Source: JAIEPW01 sp964471915
GTDB taxonomy: Bacteria; Acidobacteriota; Terriglobia; Bryobacterales; Bryobacteraceae
Direction: 5' to 3'
Length of the DNA stretch: 64,000 nucleotides
Assembly (NCBI GenBank): GCA_964471915.1
Contig: CAYYID010000018.1
Span: 1-64,000 of the forward strand
The notes beneath the pieces were generated by a model that had not been told where the DNA came from, did not search any database, and saw only the letters and a list, made by a program, of their open reading frames with translations. Of the stretch, positions 43,048 to 51,793 are shown piece by piece (the stretch's first letter is position 1; every line of letters starts with the position of its first letter). The position numbers were made by a program, and so were the translations under genes.

Positions 43048-43206
43048 TCAGGTCGTAGCGCCTCGCGGGCTTTCGCTCGCGGAGCGCTCTTCCCACTTGT
43101 AGCTCGCGCTGTTCGTCAGCCCTTGCCGGAACTGGACCGCTTTTTCCCCATCTCCGGCGAACATGGACCGGGCCGGACTTGGGTCCCCGCCTGCCGCCGG
43201 GACCAC
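43048..43206 (-). CDS. Doubtful small ORF after the third receptor
   Basis: A 52-residue reading frame starts from GTG 43206, with GGGAGG 5 nt upstream (ATG 43164 gives 38 residues). It contains AVQFRQGLTNSASYKWEERS. It lies 21 bp after the receptor stop, in the same frame, so it also equals readthrough of the TAA. Codon third positions are less GC-rich than in the neighbours. It is the only signal in the 253-bp gap 42975-43227. It may be a real microprotein or chance. Confidence 0.25.
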   Translation of the reverse strand: MVPAAGGDPSPARSMFAGDGEKAVQFRQGLTNSASYKWEERSASESPRGATT

Positions 43207-43227
43207 CGCCGCCTCCCTGTAGACGAC

Positions 43228-46200
43228 TTAGAACGCTAGCTTCAACGCCATCTGGATCACCCGGGGATTCCCCGTCGTGCTGCGGATAATGCCGTAGCTC
43301 GCCGCCGTGATGCTGCCGCCCGGGTTCGCGAAGTTCGCGACATTCAAAATGTTGAAGAACTCCGACCGCCACTCCAGCCGCACCCGCTCCGTCACCGCGA
43401 TCTGCTTGTTCACCGACAGATCCAGGTTCCGCTGGCTGGGCCCGCGCAGGATGTTGCGGCCCGTGTCGCCGAAGAAGTTCCCGCTGCGCACGAACGCGGC
43501 CGTGTTGAAGTACTGGTTCAAGCGGTCCTGCGTCCGGCCGGACCCCTGCGCCGTCGCCAGCGTCGCCCCCGGGGCATAGCTCGCCCGGCTGTTCGCCGTC
43601 CCGTAGAACGCCGCGCCGCTGGTGTCGAGGATGCTGAACGGAGTGCCGCTCTGCAGAATCGACACGCCCGCGATCTGCCAGCCGTCGAAGATCCGCTTGC
43701 CGACCGCCGTGTCCTTCCAGCCGAAGCCCCAGTTGGGGATCTGGTAGCTGAAGTTCACCACGATGCGGTGCGTGCGGTCGAAGTCCGACGGGCCGCGGTT
43801 CAGCGACAGCCGGTTCTGGTCGCCGTCGGTCTGGGTGAACGTCGCGCCGGTGCCGGACCCTGAGTTGTTGTCCAGCGACTTCGCCCACGTGTACGCCGCC
43901 AGCAGCCGCAGCCCCTTCGAGAGCCGCCGCGTCACGCTCGCCTGCAGCGATTGGTACGACGAATCGGTCGACGTCTCCAGCCACACCAGCCCCGTCGGCG
44001 AGAACCCGATGTAAGGCACCCGCAACTGCGCGTTGCCGGACGTATTCGTCGTCTGCCCGTTCACCGGCCGCTCCGGACTCGCCAGCACCGGCTGGTTGAT
44101 CAGCCGCTGCGTGGCCAGCCGCGACCCTTTCGTACCCTGGTAGCCGACCTCCACCAGCGTGGCCGGCGTTACCTGGTACTGCACGTTGAGCCCCCACTGC
44201 TGCAGGTACGGCGTCCGCAGCGTAGGATCCACTGCGTTCAGCCCGATGGCCGGACGCGCCGTCGTGTACGGCGGCGAGAACAGCTGCGGCACCACCGGAA
44301 ACTCGGACTGCTGCGGCAGCGACGGGAACGGATTCTGCAGCGACGCGCCGATGTTCGCCGACCCCTGCAGGTCGGTGCGCACGTACCCTGGCAGCGACAG
44401 CGCCTCCAGCAGCCCGAGTTGGTTCGACAACCGGTCATAGTAGAGGCCGTAACCGCCGCGCACGGCCAGCTTCTCCGAGAAGCGGTAGGCCATGCCGAAA
44501 CGAGGCGCGAAGTTCCGCGTCGGCTCGTTGTCGAGCAGCGTGTTCGCCACCGCCGGAATGCCCGGGATCGGCTTCTTGGACCCGCGGGTCTGCACGAAGC
44601 CGGCGCTCGTAGCGCCGCCCGCCGGCGGCGGCTGGTACAACCGCGTGTCGAAGCTGCCGTTGCGGCCCAGCTTGTCCACCGCATAGCCGAGGTAGTCCCA
44701 GCGCAGCCCTACGTTGAGCGTCAGCCGCGACGTGACCTTCCAGTCGTCCTGGATGTAGAACGCCAGGTCCGTGATCCGGTCCATCCGGTCCGTGACGCCG
44801 CTCGCCACGCTGGAGCTATTGATGTTGCTGAAGCCCGTGCCGTTGCCGCCCTGCGCCAGCGGCGTCCCCGGCAGCCCGATCAGGAAGTCCCCGAAGCTCT
44901 GCAGGCTCATGGTGCCGCGGAACCGGTTGTTCGAATAGTAGTCGTCGACGTAGCGGCGCATCTCCATGCCGCCGCGGATCTGGTGCCGCCCCTTGTTCCA
45001 CGACAGCGTATCGACGAAGTGGTAGGTGTCCTGCGCCACGCCCTGGTCCGCGTTCACGCTATAGCCCAGGCTGAACACGCCCGTCACCGTGATCTGCGGG
45101 ATATCCGGGAAAGTCCCGGCGTTGAACCGCTGCATCCCGATGGCGCTCAGCGGGAACTGGTTCTCCTGCCGCACCACGCCCAGCAGCCGCGAGAAGCCCA
45201 TGCGCGCCTCGTTCACCAGATTCGGCCCGAACACGTGCGTGTCCGTCAGGCTCATGATCCGGCTCTTGAAGTCCTGCGTCGTGCCGAACCCCGGGACGTT
45301 CGCCGCCGGCAGAGACTGGAACGCCGGCTGCGCCGAGATAATCGACTTGAACATCAGCCGGTTCTTCACCGTCAATTGGTGATCGCCGTTGGCGATGTAC
45401 TGGTTCTCCTCATACCGCGCCGGGATCGAGACCGCGTAGTTCACGCCGGCCACGTTCTGCTGCGGCGACGGAATCACGAACTGTCCGCTGGGCAGCTTCA
45501 GGTTCAGCAGGGCCAGCGCCACCGGATTGATGTTCGAGCCGTCCGGCAGCACCGCGGGACCGCCCCGCGCGCCCCGCAGCCCCTGGAACGCCCGGCCCAG
45601 CGCCGCGCGCGAGCGATCCAGCGGGATCCCCGGCAGGTTCAGCGAGCTCGAACCCGACAGCCCGTTCCGTTGCCGCGTCCCCTGGTAAGAAAAGAAGAAG
45701 TACGTCTTCTCCTTCCATACTGGCCCGCCGATGTTGCCGCCGAACTGATTCTGCTTCAGCACCGGCCGCTCCTGGCCGGTCTGGTTGAAGAAGAAGCTGT
45801 TCGCGTTCAGCACGTCGTTGCGGAAGAAGTGAAACAGCGTGCCATGGAAGTGCGGCGTGCCCGAGCGCGTCACCAGCACCACCGCCGCGCCGCCGCTGCG
45901 GCCCGACTGCGCATCGTACAGGCCCGTCTGCACCTTGAACTCCTGGATCGCCTCGGGCGAAGGCGCCACCAGTCCGTTCGACGCGAAGGCGTTCTCGTTC
46001 GACGTGTTGCTGTGGATGTTGATCGAGTCCACGCCGTCGATGTACACCGAGTTCGACCCCAGCCGCGCGCCGCCCGACGAGATGTTCTGCGTCCCGCGCC
46101 CCAGCGCTCCCGCGTCGTTCAGCGGACCCGAGGTCCCCGGCGACAGCGCCAGCAGTTGCGTGAAGTTCCGGCTCGACAGCGGCAATTCCTTCACCGCGGT

Positions 46201-46614
46201 GCCTTCCACCACGCGACCCAGCGCGGCGGATTCGGTCTGCAGCAGCGGCGCCGCCGACGTCACCTCCACCCGCTCGCTGACGCTCGCCGGCCGCAGCACG
46301 ATATCCACGCCGATGCGCTCCGTCACGCCCAACTGGACGTTCGCCACGCTGGTGGCGAAGCCCGCCAGCGACGCCTCAATCCGGTACTCGCCGGGCGAGA
46401 GGAACGGAAATCCGTACTGCCCGGTCGACGAGGTCACAGTCTCGCGCCGCTCCCCCGTGGTCGCCGACACCGCCGCCACCTTGGCGTTCGCGATCAGCGC
46501 CCCGCTCTCGTCCTTCACCACGCCGCTGATGGTCCCGCTGGTCTGGGTCCAGCCGGTCAGCGCGGCCGCCAACAGCACTCCACAAAGGGAAACGAAACGC
46601 ATATGGGTCTTCAT
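43228..46614 (-). CDS. TonB-dependent receptor, Oar-like (third copy)
   Basis: The 1128-residue outer-membrane receptor starts at ATG 46614 (signal segment MRFVSLCGVLLAAALTGW); ATG 46602 is a second candidate. After cleavage comes the carboxypeptidase-regulatory domain (about 28-110: GTISGVVKDESGALIANAKV), a plug (about 120-245, with LPLSSRNFTQLLALSPGTSG and SVYIDGVDSINI) and a barrel ending in a terminal phenylalanine (KLAF). Relatives take up or bind large organic molecules. The cytochrome P450 gene is divergent across 94 bp. No TonB-box was confirmed; substrate unknown. Confidence 0.92.
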   Translation of the reverse strand: MKTHMRFVSLCGVLLAAALTGWTQTSGTISGVVKDESGALIANAKVAAVSATTGERRETVTSSTGQYGFPFLSPGEYRIEASLAGFATSVANVQLGVTERIGVDIVLRPASVSERVEVTSAAPLLQTESAALGRVVEGTAVKELPLSSRNFTQLLALSPGTSGPLNDAGALGRGTQNISSGGARLGSNSVYIDGVDSINIHSNTSNENAFASNGLVAPSPEAIQEFKVQTGLYDAQSGRSGGAAVVLVTRSGTPHFHGTLFHFFRNDVLNANSFFFNQTGQERPVLKQNQFGGNIGGPVWKEKTYFFFSYQGTRQRNGLSGSSSLNLPGIPLDRSRAALGRAFQGLRGARGGPAVLPDGSNINPVALALLNLKLPSGQFVIPSPQQNVAGVNYAVSIPARYEENQYIANGDHQLTVKNRLMFKSIISAQPAFQSLPAANVPGFGTTQDFKSRIMSLTDTHVFGPNLVNEARMGFSRLLGVVRQENQFPLSAIGMQRFNAGTFPDIPQITVTGVFSLGYSVNADQGVAQDTYHFVDTLSWNKGRHQIRGGMEMRRYVDDYYSNNRFRGTMSLQSFGDFLIGLPGTPLAQGGNGTGFSNINSSSVASGVTDRMDRITDLAFYIQDDWKVTSRLTLNVGLRWDYLGYAVDKLGRNGSFDTRLYQPPPAGGATSAGFVQTRGSKKPIPGIPAVANTLLDNEPTRNFAPRFGMAYRFSEKLAVRGGYGLYYDRLSNQLGLLEALSLPGYVRTDLQGSANIGASLQNPFPSLPQQSEFPVVPQLFSPPYTTARPAIGLNAVDPTLRTPYLQQWGLNVQYQVTPATLVEVGYQGTKGSRLATQRLINQPVLASPERPVNGQTTNTSGNAQLRVPYIGFSPTGLVWLETSTDSSYQSLQASVTRRLSKGLRLLAAYTWAKSLDNNSGSGTGATFTQTDGDQNRLSLNRGPSDFDRTHRIVVNFSYQIPNWGFGWKDTAVGKRIFDGWQIAGVSILQSGTPFSILDTSGAAFYGTANSRASYAPGATLATAQGSGRTQDRLNQYFNTAAFVRSGNFFGDTGRNILRGPSQRNLDLSVNKQIAVTERVRLEWRSEFFNILNVANFANPGGSITAASYGIIRSTTGNPRVIQMALKLAF

Positions 46615-46696
46615 CCTTGGCTTTGTCGCTCTTAGAAACCGGACAGTAGGTGCACGCCGGCAGAGGGAAGCAGTAATGATTAGCAGTCTACCACTG

Positions 46697-46702
46697 TAAA
46701 CT
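46697..46702 (+). promoter_or_regulatory. Candidate -10 box for the P450 gene
   Basis: TAAACT lies 6 nt before GTG 46709, in the gap divergent to the third receptor. No -35 was identified. Confidence 0.4.
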
Positions 46703-46708
46703 GGGAAC

Positions 46709-48055
46709 GTGACCACCGTCCGGACTGCGCACCCCCGGCCTCCGGGACCTAAGAGCCGTCCCGTCGTCGGCTACCTGCCCGAGTTCCGCCGCCGCCCCAA
46801 TACCTTCCTCGAGAACTTCGCGAGGCAGTACGGCGACCTCGCTTACTTCAAGCTCGGACCCCAGCACACCTACCTGCTCGCCCACCCCGACTACGTCAAG
46901 GAAGTCTTCGTCACCCGCCAGGCCAACTTCACCAAGAGCCGCGTGCTCCAGCGCGCCAAGAGCCTGCTCGGCGAAGGACTCCTCACCGCCGAAGGCGAGC
47001 ACCACAAGCGCCAGCGCCGCCTGATGCAACCGGCGTTCCACCGCGACCGCCTGATCGGCTACTCCCGCCAGATGTCCGAGTACGCCGGCCGCTGGCGGGA
47101 GCGCTGGCGCGACGGCGAAACCCGCGACATCCACGAAGAGATGATGCGCCTGACGCTCGCCATCATCGGCGCCACCATGTTCTCGGCCGATGTCGAAAGC
47201 GACGCTCCGGAGGTCGGCCAGGCGCTCGGCGAGATCCTCGACCTCTTCAACTTCCTGTTTCTGCCCTTCTCCGAGTACCTCGAAGTGCTTCCCATTCCGC
47301 CCGTGAAGCGCATGGAGAAGGCGCGCGCCCAGCTCGACGCCATCATCTACCGCCTCATCCGCGAGCGGCGCGCGTCCGGTGAGGACAAGGGCGACCTGCT
47401 CTCCATGATGCTGCTCGCGCGCGACGAGGACGGCGAGGGCCGCATGGACGACCAGCAGGTCCGCGACGAAGCGCTCACGCTGTTCCTCGCGGGGCACGAA
47501 ACCACCGCGAACGCGCTCACCTGGGCCTGGTACCTGCTCTCGCAACACCCGGAGGCCGAGGCGAAACTGCACGCCGAGGTCGACGCCCTCGGCGGTCGCC
47601 TGCCCGCCTTCGAGGACCTGCCCAACCTCAAGTACGCCGAGATGGTCTTCGCCGAGGCGATGCGCGTCTATCCGCCCGTGTGGGCCATCGGCCGCCGCGC
47701 CAAAGAGGATTTCCCGCTCGGGGACTACGTGATCCCCGCGGGGTCCGTGATCATCCTGAGCCCGTGGGTCACCCATCATGACCCGCGGTGGTATCCGGAA
47801 CCCGAGCAGTTCATTCCCGAACGCTGGACCCCCGAAGAGCAGGCCAAGCGGCCGAAGTTTGCCTTCTTTCCCTTCGGCGGCGGCTCCCGCCTGTGCATCG
47901 GCGAGCGCTTCGCCTGGATCGAAGGGACGCTGCTGCTCGCCGCGCTGGCCGCGAAGTGGAAGTTGCGCCTCGATCCCGCGCAGAAGATCGACACCAAAGC
48001 GACGATCACCCTGCGCTCCCGCCACGGGATGAAGATGCGGCTCGAAGCGCGCTGA
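46709..48055 (+). CDS. Cytochrome P450
   Basis: The 448-residue soluble P450 monooxygenase has the I-helix FLAGHETTANALTWAW with the acid-threonine pair, the K-helix EAMRVYPP (ExxR motif), the PERW segment after FIPERWTPEE, and the heme-binding loop FPFGGGSRLCIG with axial cysteine C396. The sequence is close to the fatty-acid/CYP102-like or terpene-type bacterial class, but the substrate cannot be read. No redox partner gene (ferredoxin, reductase) is adjacent. It starts with GTG 46709. The stop lies 1 bp from the pit stop, leaving no room for a terminator. Confidence 0.95.
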   Translation: MTTVRTAHPRPPGPKSRPVVGYLPEFRRRPNTFLENFARQYGDLAYFKLGPQHTYLLAHPDYVKEVFVTRQANFTKSRVLQRAKSLLGEGLLTAEGEHHKRQRRLMQPAFHRDRLIGYSRQMSEYAGRWRERWRDGETRDIHEEMMRLTLAIIGATMFSADVESDAPEVGQALGEILDLFNFLFLPFSEYLEVLPIPPVKRMEKARAQLDAIIYRLIRERRASGEDKGDLLSMMLLARDEDGEGRMDDQQVRDEALTLFLAGHETTANALTWAWYLLSQHPEAEAKLHAEVDALGGRLPAFEDLPNLKYAEMVFAEAMRVYPPVWAIGRRAKEDFPLGDYVIPAGSVIILSPWVTHHDPRWYPEPEQFIPERWTPEEQAKRPKFAFFPFGGGSRLCIGERFAWIEGTLLLAALAAKWKLRLDPAQKIDTKATITLRSRHGMKMRLEAR

Positions 48056-48056
48056 C

Positions 48057-49082
48057 TTACTTGCCCGTAATCAGGTGAATCAGTAGCATCGACAGCCAGC
48101 CCACTGCGGCCGAGGCGGGAATGGTCATCACCCAGGCCCACAGGATGTTCGTCGCGACGCCCCAGCGCACGGCCTTTACGCGCTGAATCGAGCCGACGCC
48201 GGCGATGGCCCCCGCCGTGACGTGCGTGGTCGAGACCGGCAGGTTCAGTCCGGTCGCGAAAAAGATCGACGACGCCGCCGCGGTTTCCGCGCAGAACCCG
48301 GACCGGGTCTTCAGCCGCGTCAACCGGGATCCCATGGTGTGGACGATCCGCCAGCCGCCCGAAAGCGTCCCCAGCGCGATCGCGGCGTGCGCGGAGAGAA
48401 TCACCGCCCACGGCACTTCGAAGGTCTTCAGATACCCGGAGGTCACCAGCACCCCGGTGATGATACCCATGGTCTTCTGCGCGTCGTTGGTGCCGTGCGA
48501 CAAGCTCAGCAGCGCCGACGACACCAACTGCAGCCGCCGGAACCAGCCGTCCATCGATTTGGGCGTGAAACTGCGGAAACCCCAGTACACCGCCATCATC
48601 AGCAGGTAAGCGAACACCAGACCCAGCAGCGGGGCGATCACGATGAAGGCAATGGTCCGGATCCAGCCGTCCACCACGATGGCGTCGAAGATCCGTCCAA
48701 AGCCGTGCACGAACGAGACGTGCGCCATCGCGGCCCCCGCGTACCCGCCCATCAGCGCGTGCGAGGAACTGGTGGGCAATCCCCACCACCACGTCAGCAG
48801 ATCCCAGGTGATGGCGCCCAGCAGCCCCGCCAGAATCACGTACTCGGTGACGTAGCTGAGGTTGACCATCCCCGTGCCCACCGTCTTCGCCACCCCCGTG
48901 CCGAAGCCGAACGCCGCGACGAAGTTGAAAAACGCCGCCCAGGCCACGGCCTGAAAGGGACTCAGGACCCGCGTCGCGACAATCGTGGCGACGGAGTTCG
49001 CCGCGTCATGAAAGCCGTTGATGAAGTCGAAAGCCAGCGCGACCACTACTACCGTCGCCACCAGAATTAGGGTAAGGTCCAT
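48057..49082 (-). CDS. pit: Inorganic phosphate transporter, PiT family
   Basis: The 341-residue low-affinity phosphate permease has two inverted PHO-4 repeats with the signatures INGFHDAANSVATIVATRVL (residues 22-40) and SLSHGTNDAQKTMGIITG (near 192-205), and about ten membrane helices. GGWRIVHTMGSRLTRL and STTHVTAGAI are further conserved blocks. It is downstream of and probably cotranscribed with the DUF47 gene (15 bp). The coupled DUF47 protein is thought to modulate the permease. Confidence 0.95.
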   Translation of the reverse strand: MDLTLILVATVVVVALAFDFINGFHDAANSVATIVATRVLSPFQAVAWAAFFNFVAAFGFGTGVAKTVGTGMVNLSYVTEYVILAGLLGAITWDLLTWWWGLPTSSSHALMGGYAGAAMAHVSFVHGFGRIFDAIVVDGWIRTIAFIVIAPLLGLVFAYLLMMAVYWGFRSFTPKSMDGWFRRLQLVSSALLSLSHGTNDAQKTMGIITGVLVTSGYLKTFEVPWAVILSAHAAIALGTLSGGWRIVHTMGSRLTRLKTRSGFCAETAAASSIFFATGLNLPVSTTHVTAGAIAGVGSIQRVKAVRWGVATNILWAWVMTIPASAAVGWLSMLLIHLITGK

Positions 49083-49097
49083 TGCGGGCCTGTCTCG

Positions 49098-49712
49098 CTA
49101 ACTGTTCTTGACCGCGACCATCTGCAGGATGTCCGAGACGTTCTCGCAGGCGCCCGTGGCGTAGCTGAGGTGATCGTAGATTTCCTTCAGCTTCATCACG
49201 GTGAGCGGATCCTTCTCGGTCTCGTACAGCTTCGCCATGGCATCGCGGATCAGCCGCTCCGCCGCATCCTCCAGCCGGTGAACTTCCAGGCACGGCTCCA
49301 ACAGGGCCCCGCCCTGCTCCAGAGCCTGGAACGCCTTCTGCAACTCCTTCACGCAGTTCAGAATCGCCGAGCACACCTCGCGCACCACCGCCGGGATCGG
49401 TTCCACCCGGTACGACACCATCCGGTGCGCCGCATCCTCGATGCCGTCGATCACGTCGTCCAGGTTCGCCGAGAGGGATTGGATGTCCTCCGGATCCAGG
49501 GGCGTAATGAAGGTCCGGTTCAGCCGCGTGAAGGTTTCGTGCGTGATCTTGTCTGCTTCGTCCTCCAGCAGCTTCATCTGCGCGGTGTTGTTGGCCAGAT
49601 GCGCGTTGCCCGTGCTGGCGCCATCCACCAGGAGCTTCGCTGCTTTCTCGATCAACTCCAAATGTTGATGAAACAGAACGTAGAACTTCTCTTCGCGAGG
49701 CAGCAGTTTCAT
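49098..49712 (-). CDS. DUF47 (PhoU-like) phosphate-transport accessory protein
   Basis: The 204-residue all-helical protein of the DUF47/PhoU-like family has the LPREEKFYVLFHQHLELIEK start, LEDEADKITHETFTRLNRTF (a probable metal-binding ExxxD-type repeat), and the second repeat with RLEDAAERLIRDAMAKLYET and DHLSYATGACENVSDILQ. Such proteins are encoded upstream of PiT transporters and control uptake. A well-placed sigma70-type promoter lies at 49755-49784. No Pho box was recognised in the upstream 80 bp. Confidence 0.93.
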   Translation of the reverse strand: MKLLPREEKFYVLFHQHLELIEKAAKLLVDGASTGNAHLANNTAQMKLLEDEADKITHETFTRLNRTFITPLDPEDIQSLSANLDDVIDGIEDAAHRMVSYRVEPIPAVVREVCSAILNCVKELQKAFQALEQGGALLEPCLEVHRLEDAAERLIRDAMAKLYETEKDPLTVMKLKEIYDHLSYATGACENVSDILQMVAVKNS

Positions 49713-49754
49713 ACGGATCCCAGGTGCGCGGAGAACTTCCGCAAAAAGCTCTTC

Positions 49755-49784
49755 ATTATCTTAGTCTCGATGTATGCAGGTCAA
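49755..49784 (-). promoter_or_regulatory. Promoter of the DUF47-pit operon
   Basis: On the minus strand, TTGACC (49779-49784) is followed after an 18-nt spacer by GATAAT (49755-49760). Transcription would start near 49748, about 36 nt before ATG 49712. Confidence 0.65.
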
Positions 49785-49794
49785 ACGAAAGATG

Positions 49795-50583
49795 TTACGA
49801 TTCCGTTAAGATCGGGAAAGGCTCCCGGCTGGTCATGGATGCGCCGCCGTCCAGGTCCAGGAATCGCTCATCCAGCAGCCGGCTCGGGTCCAGATTGCCG
49901 ATCGCCGCCAGCAACGTCTGCTTGAGACGGGGATGCTCCTGCTCCAGTTCCGCCAGGATGTCGCGCAGGCCCCGCCGCACCGTCCCCGTCCGTTGCGAGC
50001 AGCCACACGGGATCACCGGAGCCCCGGTTTGCGCCGCGAACGCCGCCGTCAGGTCCTCGGTGACGTAAACCAGCGGACGGATGAGCCTAAAATCCTTTTC
50101 TTTCGAGTAAGTTACGGGTGGCAACGCGGCCACCTTCCCGGTGAACATCGCGTTCCGCAGAAACGACTCGCAAAGGTCGTCGGCGGTGTGGCCCAGCGCA
50201 ATCACGTTGGCGCCCAGCTCTTTGCCGATCTCGTAGACCGCCCGGCGCCGGTAGCGGCTGCACAGATCGCAGCCATGGTCGGGCTGCTCCTCCAGCAGAT
50301 CGAACGACGCCTGGTCCCGGTAGTAGGTCCACTCGATGCCGCGGGCCTGCAGCCACTCGCCCATGGGTCCGAACGGACGCAGGAACTTGCCCTGCTCCAC
50401 CGTGAACGCGCACACCGTAAAGTCGATCGGCGCACGGTCGCGCAACCGCAGCAGCGCCTCCAGCAGCGTCAGTGAATCCTTGCCGCCGGAAAGCCCCACC
50501 GCCACCCGGTCGCCCGGGCGGATCATGCGGAAGCGGGCGATCGCCTCGCCGACCTTCCGCAGAATGGCTTTTTCGAGTTCCAA
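49795..50583 (-). CDS. ttcA: TtcA-like tRNA 2-thiocytidine biosynthesis protein
   Basis: The 262-residue PP-loop ATPase is expected to thiolate C32 of tRNA. The P-loop is LSGGKDS (32-37), and conserved cysteines are C105 and C108 (CDLC) and C193/C195 (PCGCSQRTG), the usual Fe-S cluster ligands of TtcA. GHTADDLCESFLRNAMFTGK is the family motif. Other PP-loop tRNA thiolases are possible, but the CxxC plus CGC pattern fits TtcA well. The start appears to be TTG 50583, with TATACT 6 nt upstream. It is divergent from rsmB across 36 bp. Confidence 0.9.
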   Translation of the reverse strand: MELEKAILRKVGEAIARFRMIRPGDRVAVGLSGGKDSLTLLEALLRLRDRAPIDFTVCAFTVEQGKFLRPFGPMGEWLQARGIEWTYYRDQASFDLLEEQPDHGCDLCSRYRRRAVYEIGKELGANVIALGHTADDLCESFLRNAMFTGKVAALPPVTYSKEKDFRLIRPLVYVTEDLTAAFAAQTGAPVIPCGCSQRTGTVRRGLRDILAELEQEHPRLKQTLLAAIGNLDPSRLLDERFLDLDGGASMTSREPFPILTES

Positions 50584-50589
50584 AGCTCC

Positions 50590-50611
50590 AGTATACCGTT
50601 AGGCATACAAT
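50590..50611. promoter_or_regulatory. Divergent -10 boxes of ttcA and rsmB
   Basis: On the minus strand, TATACT (50590-50595) is 6 nt from the ttcA TTG (50583). On the plus strand, TACAAT (50606-50611) is 8 nt from the rsmB GTG (50620). Both starts would be leaderless or nearly so. Confidence 0.5.
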
Positions 50612-50619
50612 GGACCTAC

Positions 50620-51780
50620 GTGTCCCCCGCCCGCCGAGCCGCGTTCCAGGTCCTCCGCAAGGTTTCCCAAGGCAGCCACGCCACCGACGCCCTGCTCAAA
50701 GAGTCCCAGCATCTGGAGCCCCGCGACGCCGCCCTCGCCCACCAGATCGTCCTGGGCGTCCTCCGGCACGCCGCGCAGCTCGACCACCTGATCGAGGTCT
50801 TCGCCGGACGCCCGCAGCCGAAAATGGACCCCGAAGTCCAGATGGCGCTGCGCGCCGGCATCTTCCAGCTCCGCTACCTGTCGAAGATCCCCGCGCATGC
50901 CGCCGTGTCCGAGAGCGTCGAGCACGTCAAGCGCGCCCGGAAGACCTCAGCCGCCGGGTTCGTGAACGTGGTGCTGCGCAAGGTGAACCGCCGCGAAGTG
51001 GACTGGCCCACGCGCGCCGCCGCCTTGTCGATGCCCGAATGGCTGATGGACCGCTGGGACCAGCGCTTCGGCCTGGAGCAGGCGGAACGGATCGCCGGGA
51101 CCGCCCTGGAGGAACCGCCGCTGTACCTCCGGATTCCCGCCCCCCTGCCGCCGGAACTCGACGTCGAACCCACCGAAATCCCCGGCGCCTACCGCTGGCG
51201 GTCGGGACCCCGGGGCGGGTACCGGATCCAGGATCTCGGCGCGCAGTCCATTGTGCCGCTGCTCGGCCTCGAGCCCGGCCAGCGCTTCCTCGACCTCTGC
51301 GCCGCGCCTGGCAACAAGACCGCGCAGGCGCTCGAAACCCCGGTCCGCGCCGTCGCCTGCGACCGGCACTTCTTCCGCCTCCAGATGCTCGAAGGCCCCC
51401 AGTGCCCCAGGGTGGTGTTGAACGCCGCCGAGCCCCTGCCCTTCCGCCCGGTCTTCGACCGGATCCTGGTGGATGCCCCCTGCTCCGGCACCGGCACCTT
51501 CGCCCGCAACCCCGAAATCAAGTGGCGATTGGCCTTGAGCGACCTGGCCCGCCACCACGAGCGGCAGGTCGCCATCCTGAACCACGCACTCGACGTGCTG
51601 GCGCCCGGGGGCCGCCTGGTGTACTCCACCTGCTCCCTCGAACCTGAGGAAAACGAGGATGTCGTGCGCGAGGTCCTGGCTGCCCGCGCCGGCATCCGGC
51701 TCGCCCGCGAACACTACCGCCTTCCCGGCGTCCAGCCGGGCGACGGCTTCTTCGCCGCGATCCTCGAACGGGAGTGCTAA
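50620..51780 (+). CDS. rsmB: 16S rRNA (cytosine-967-C5)-methyltransferase RsmB
   Basis: The 386-residue protein has an N-terminal NusB-like RNA-binding domain (about 1-130, with SPARRAAFQVLRKVSQGSHA, ALAHQIVLGVLRH and AGFVNVVLRKVNR) and a C-terminal Rossmann SAM methyltransferase. LDLCAAPGNKTAQ is motif I, DAPCSGTGTFARNPEIKWR carries one of the two catalytic cysteines, and VYSTCSLEPEENE carries the other. It starts at GTG 50620 with a near-leaderless -10. It heads a run with rpe, bamD and a response regulator. Confidence 0.95.
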   Translation: MSPARRAAFQVLRKVSQGSHATDALLKESQHLEPRDAALAHQIVLGVLRHAAQLDHLIEVFAGRPQPKMDPEVQMALRAGIFQLRYLSKIPAHAAVSESVEHVKRARKTSAAGFVNVVLRKVNRREVDWPTRAAALSMPEWLMDRWDQRFGLEQAERIAGTALEEPPLYLRIPAPLPPELDVEPTEIPGAYRWRSGPRGGYRIQDLGAQSIVPLLGLEPGQRFLDLCAAPGNKTAQALETPVRAVACDRHFFRLQMLEGPQCPRVVLNAAEPLPFRPVFDRILVDAPCSGTGTFARNPEIKWRLALSDLARHHERQVAILNHALDVLAPGGRLVYSTCSLEPEENEDVVREVLAARAGIRLAREHYRLPGVQPGDGFFAAILEREC

Positions 51781-51793
51781 GATCGCGTAGCCG

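Noticed and set aside
43951..46635. 894-codon open frame on the plus strand
   Set aside because: Antisense to the third TonB receptor, with biased shadow composition.
49713..49794. Pho box upstream of the DUF47-pit operon
   Set aside because: I looked for CTGTCAT-type direct repeats and found none. Only a sigma70-like promoter is evident.
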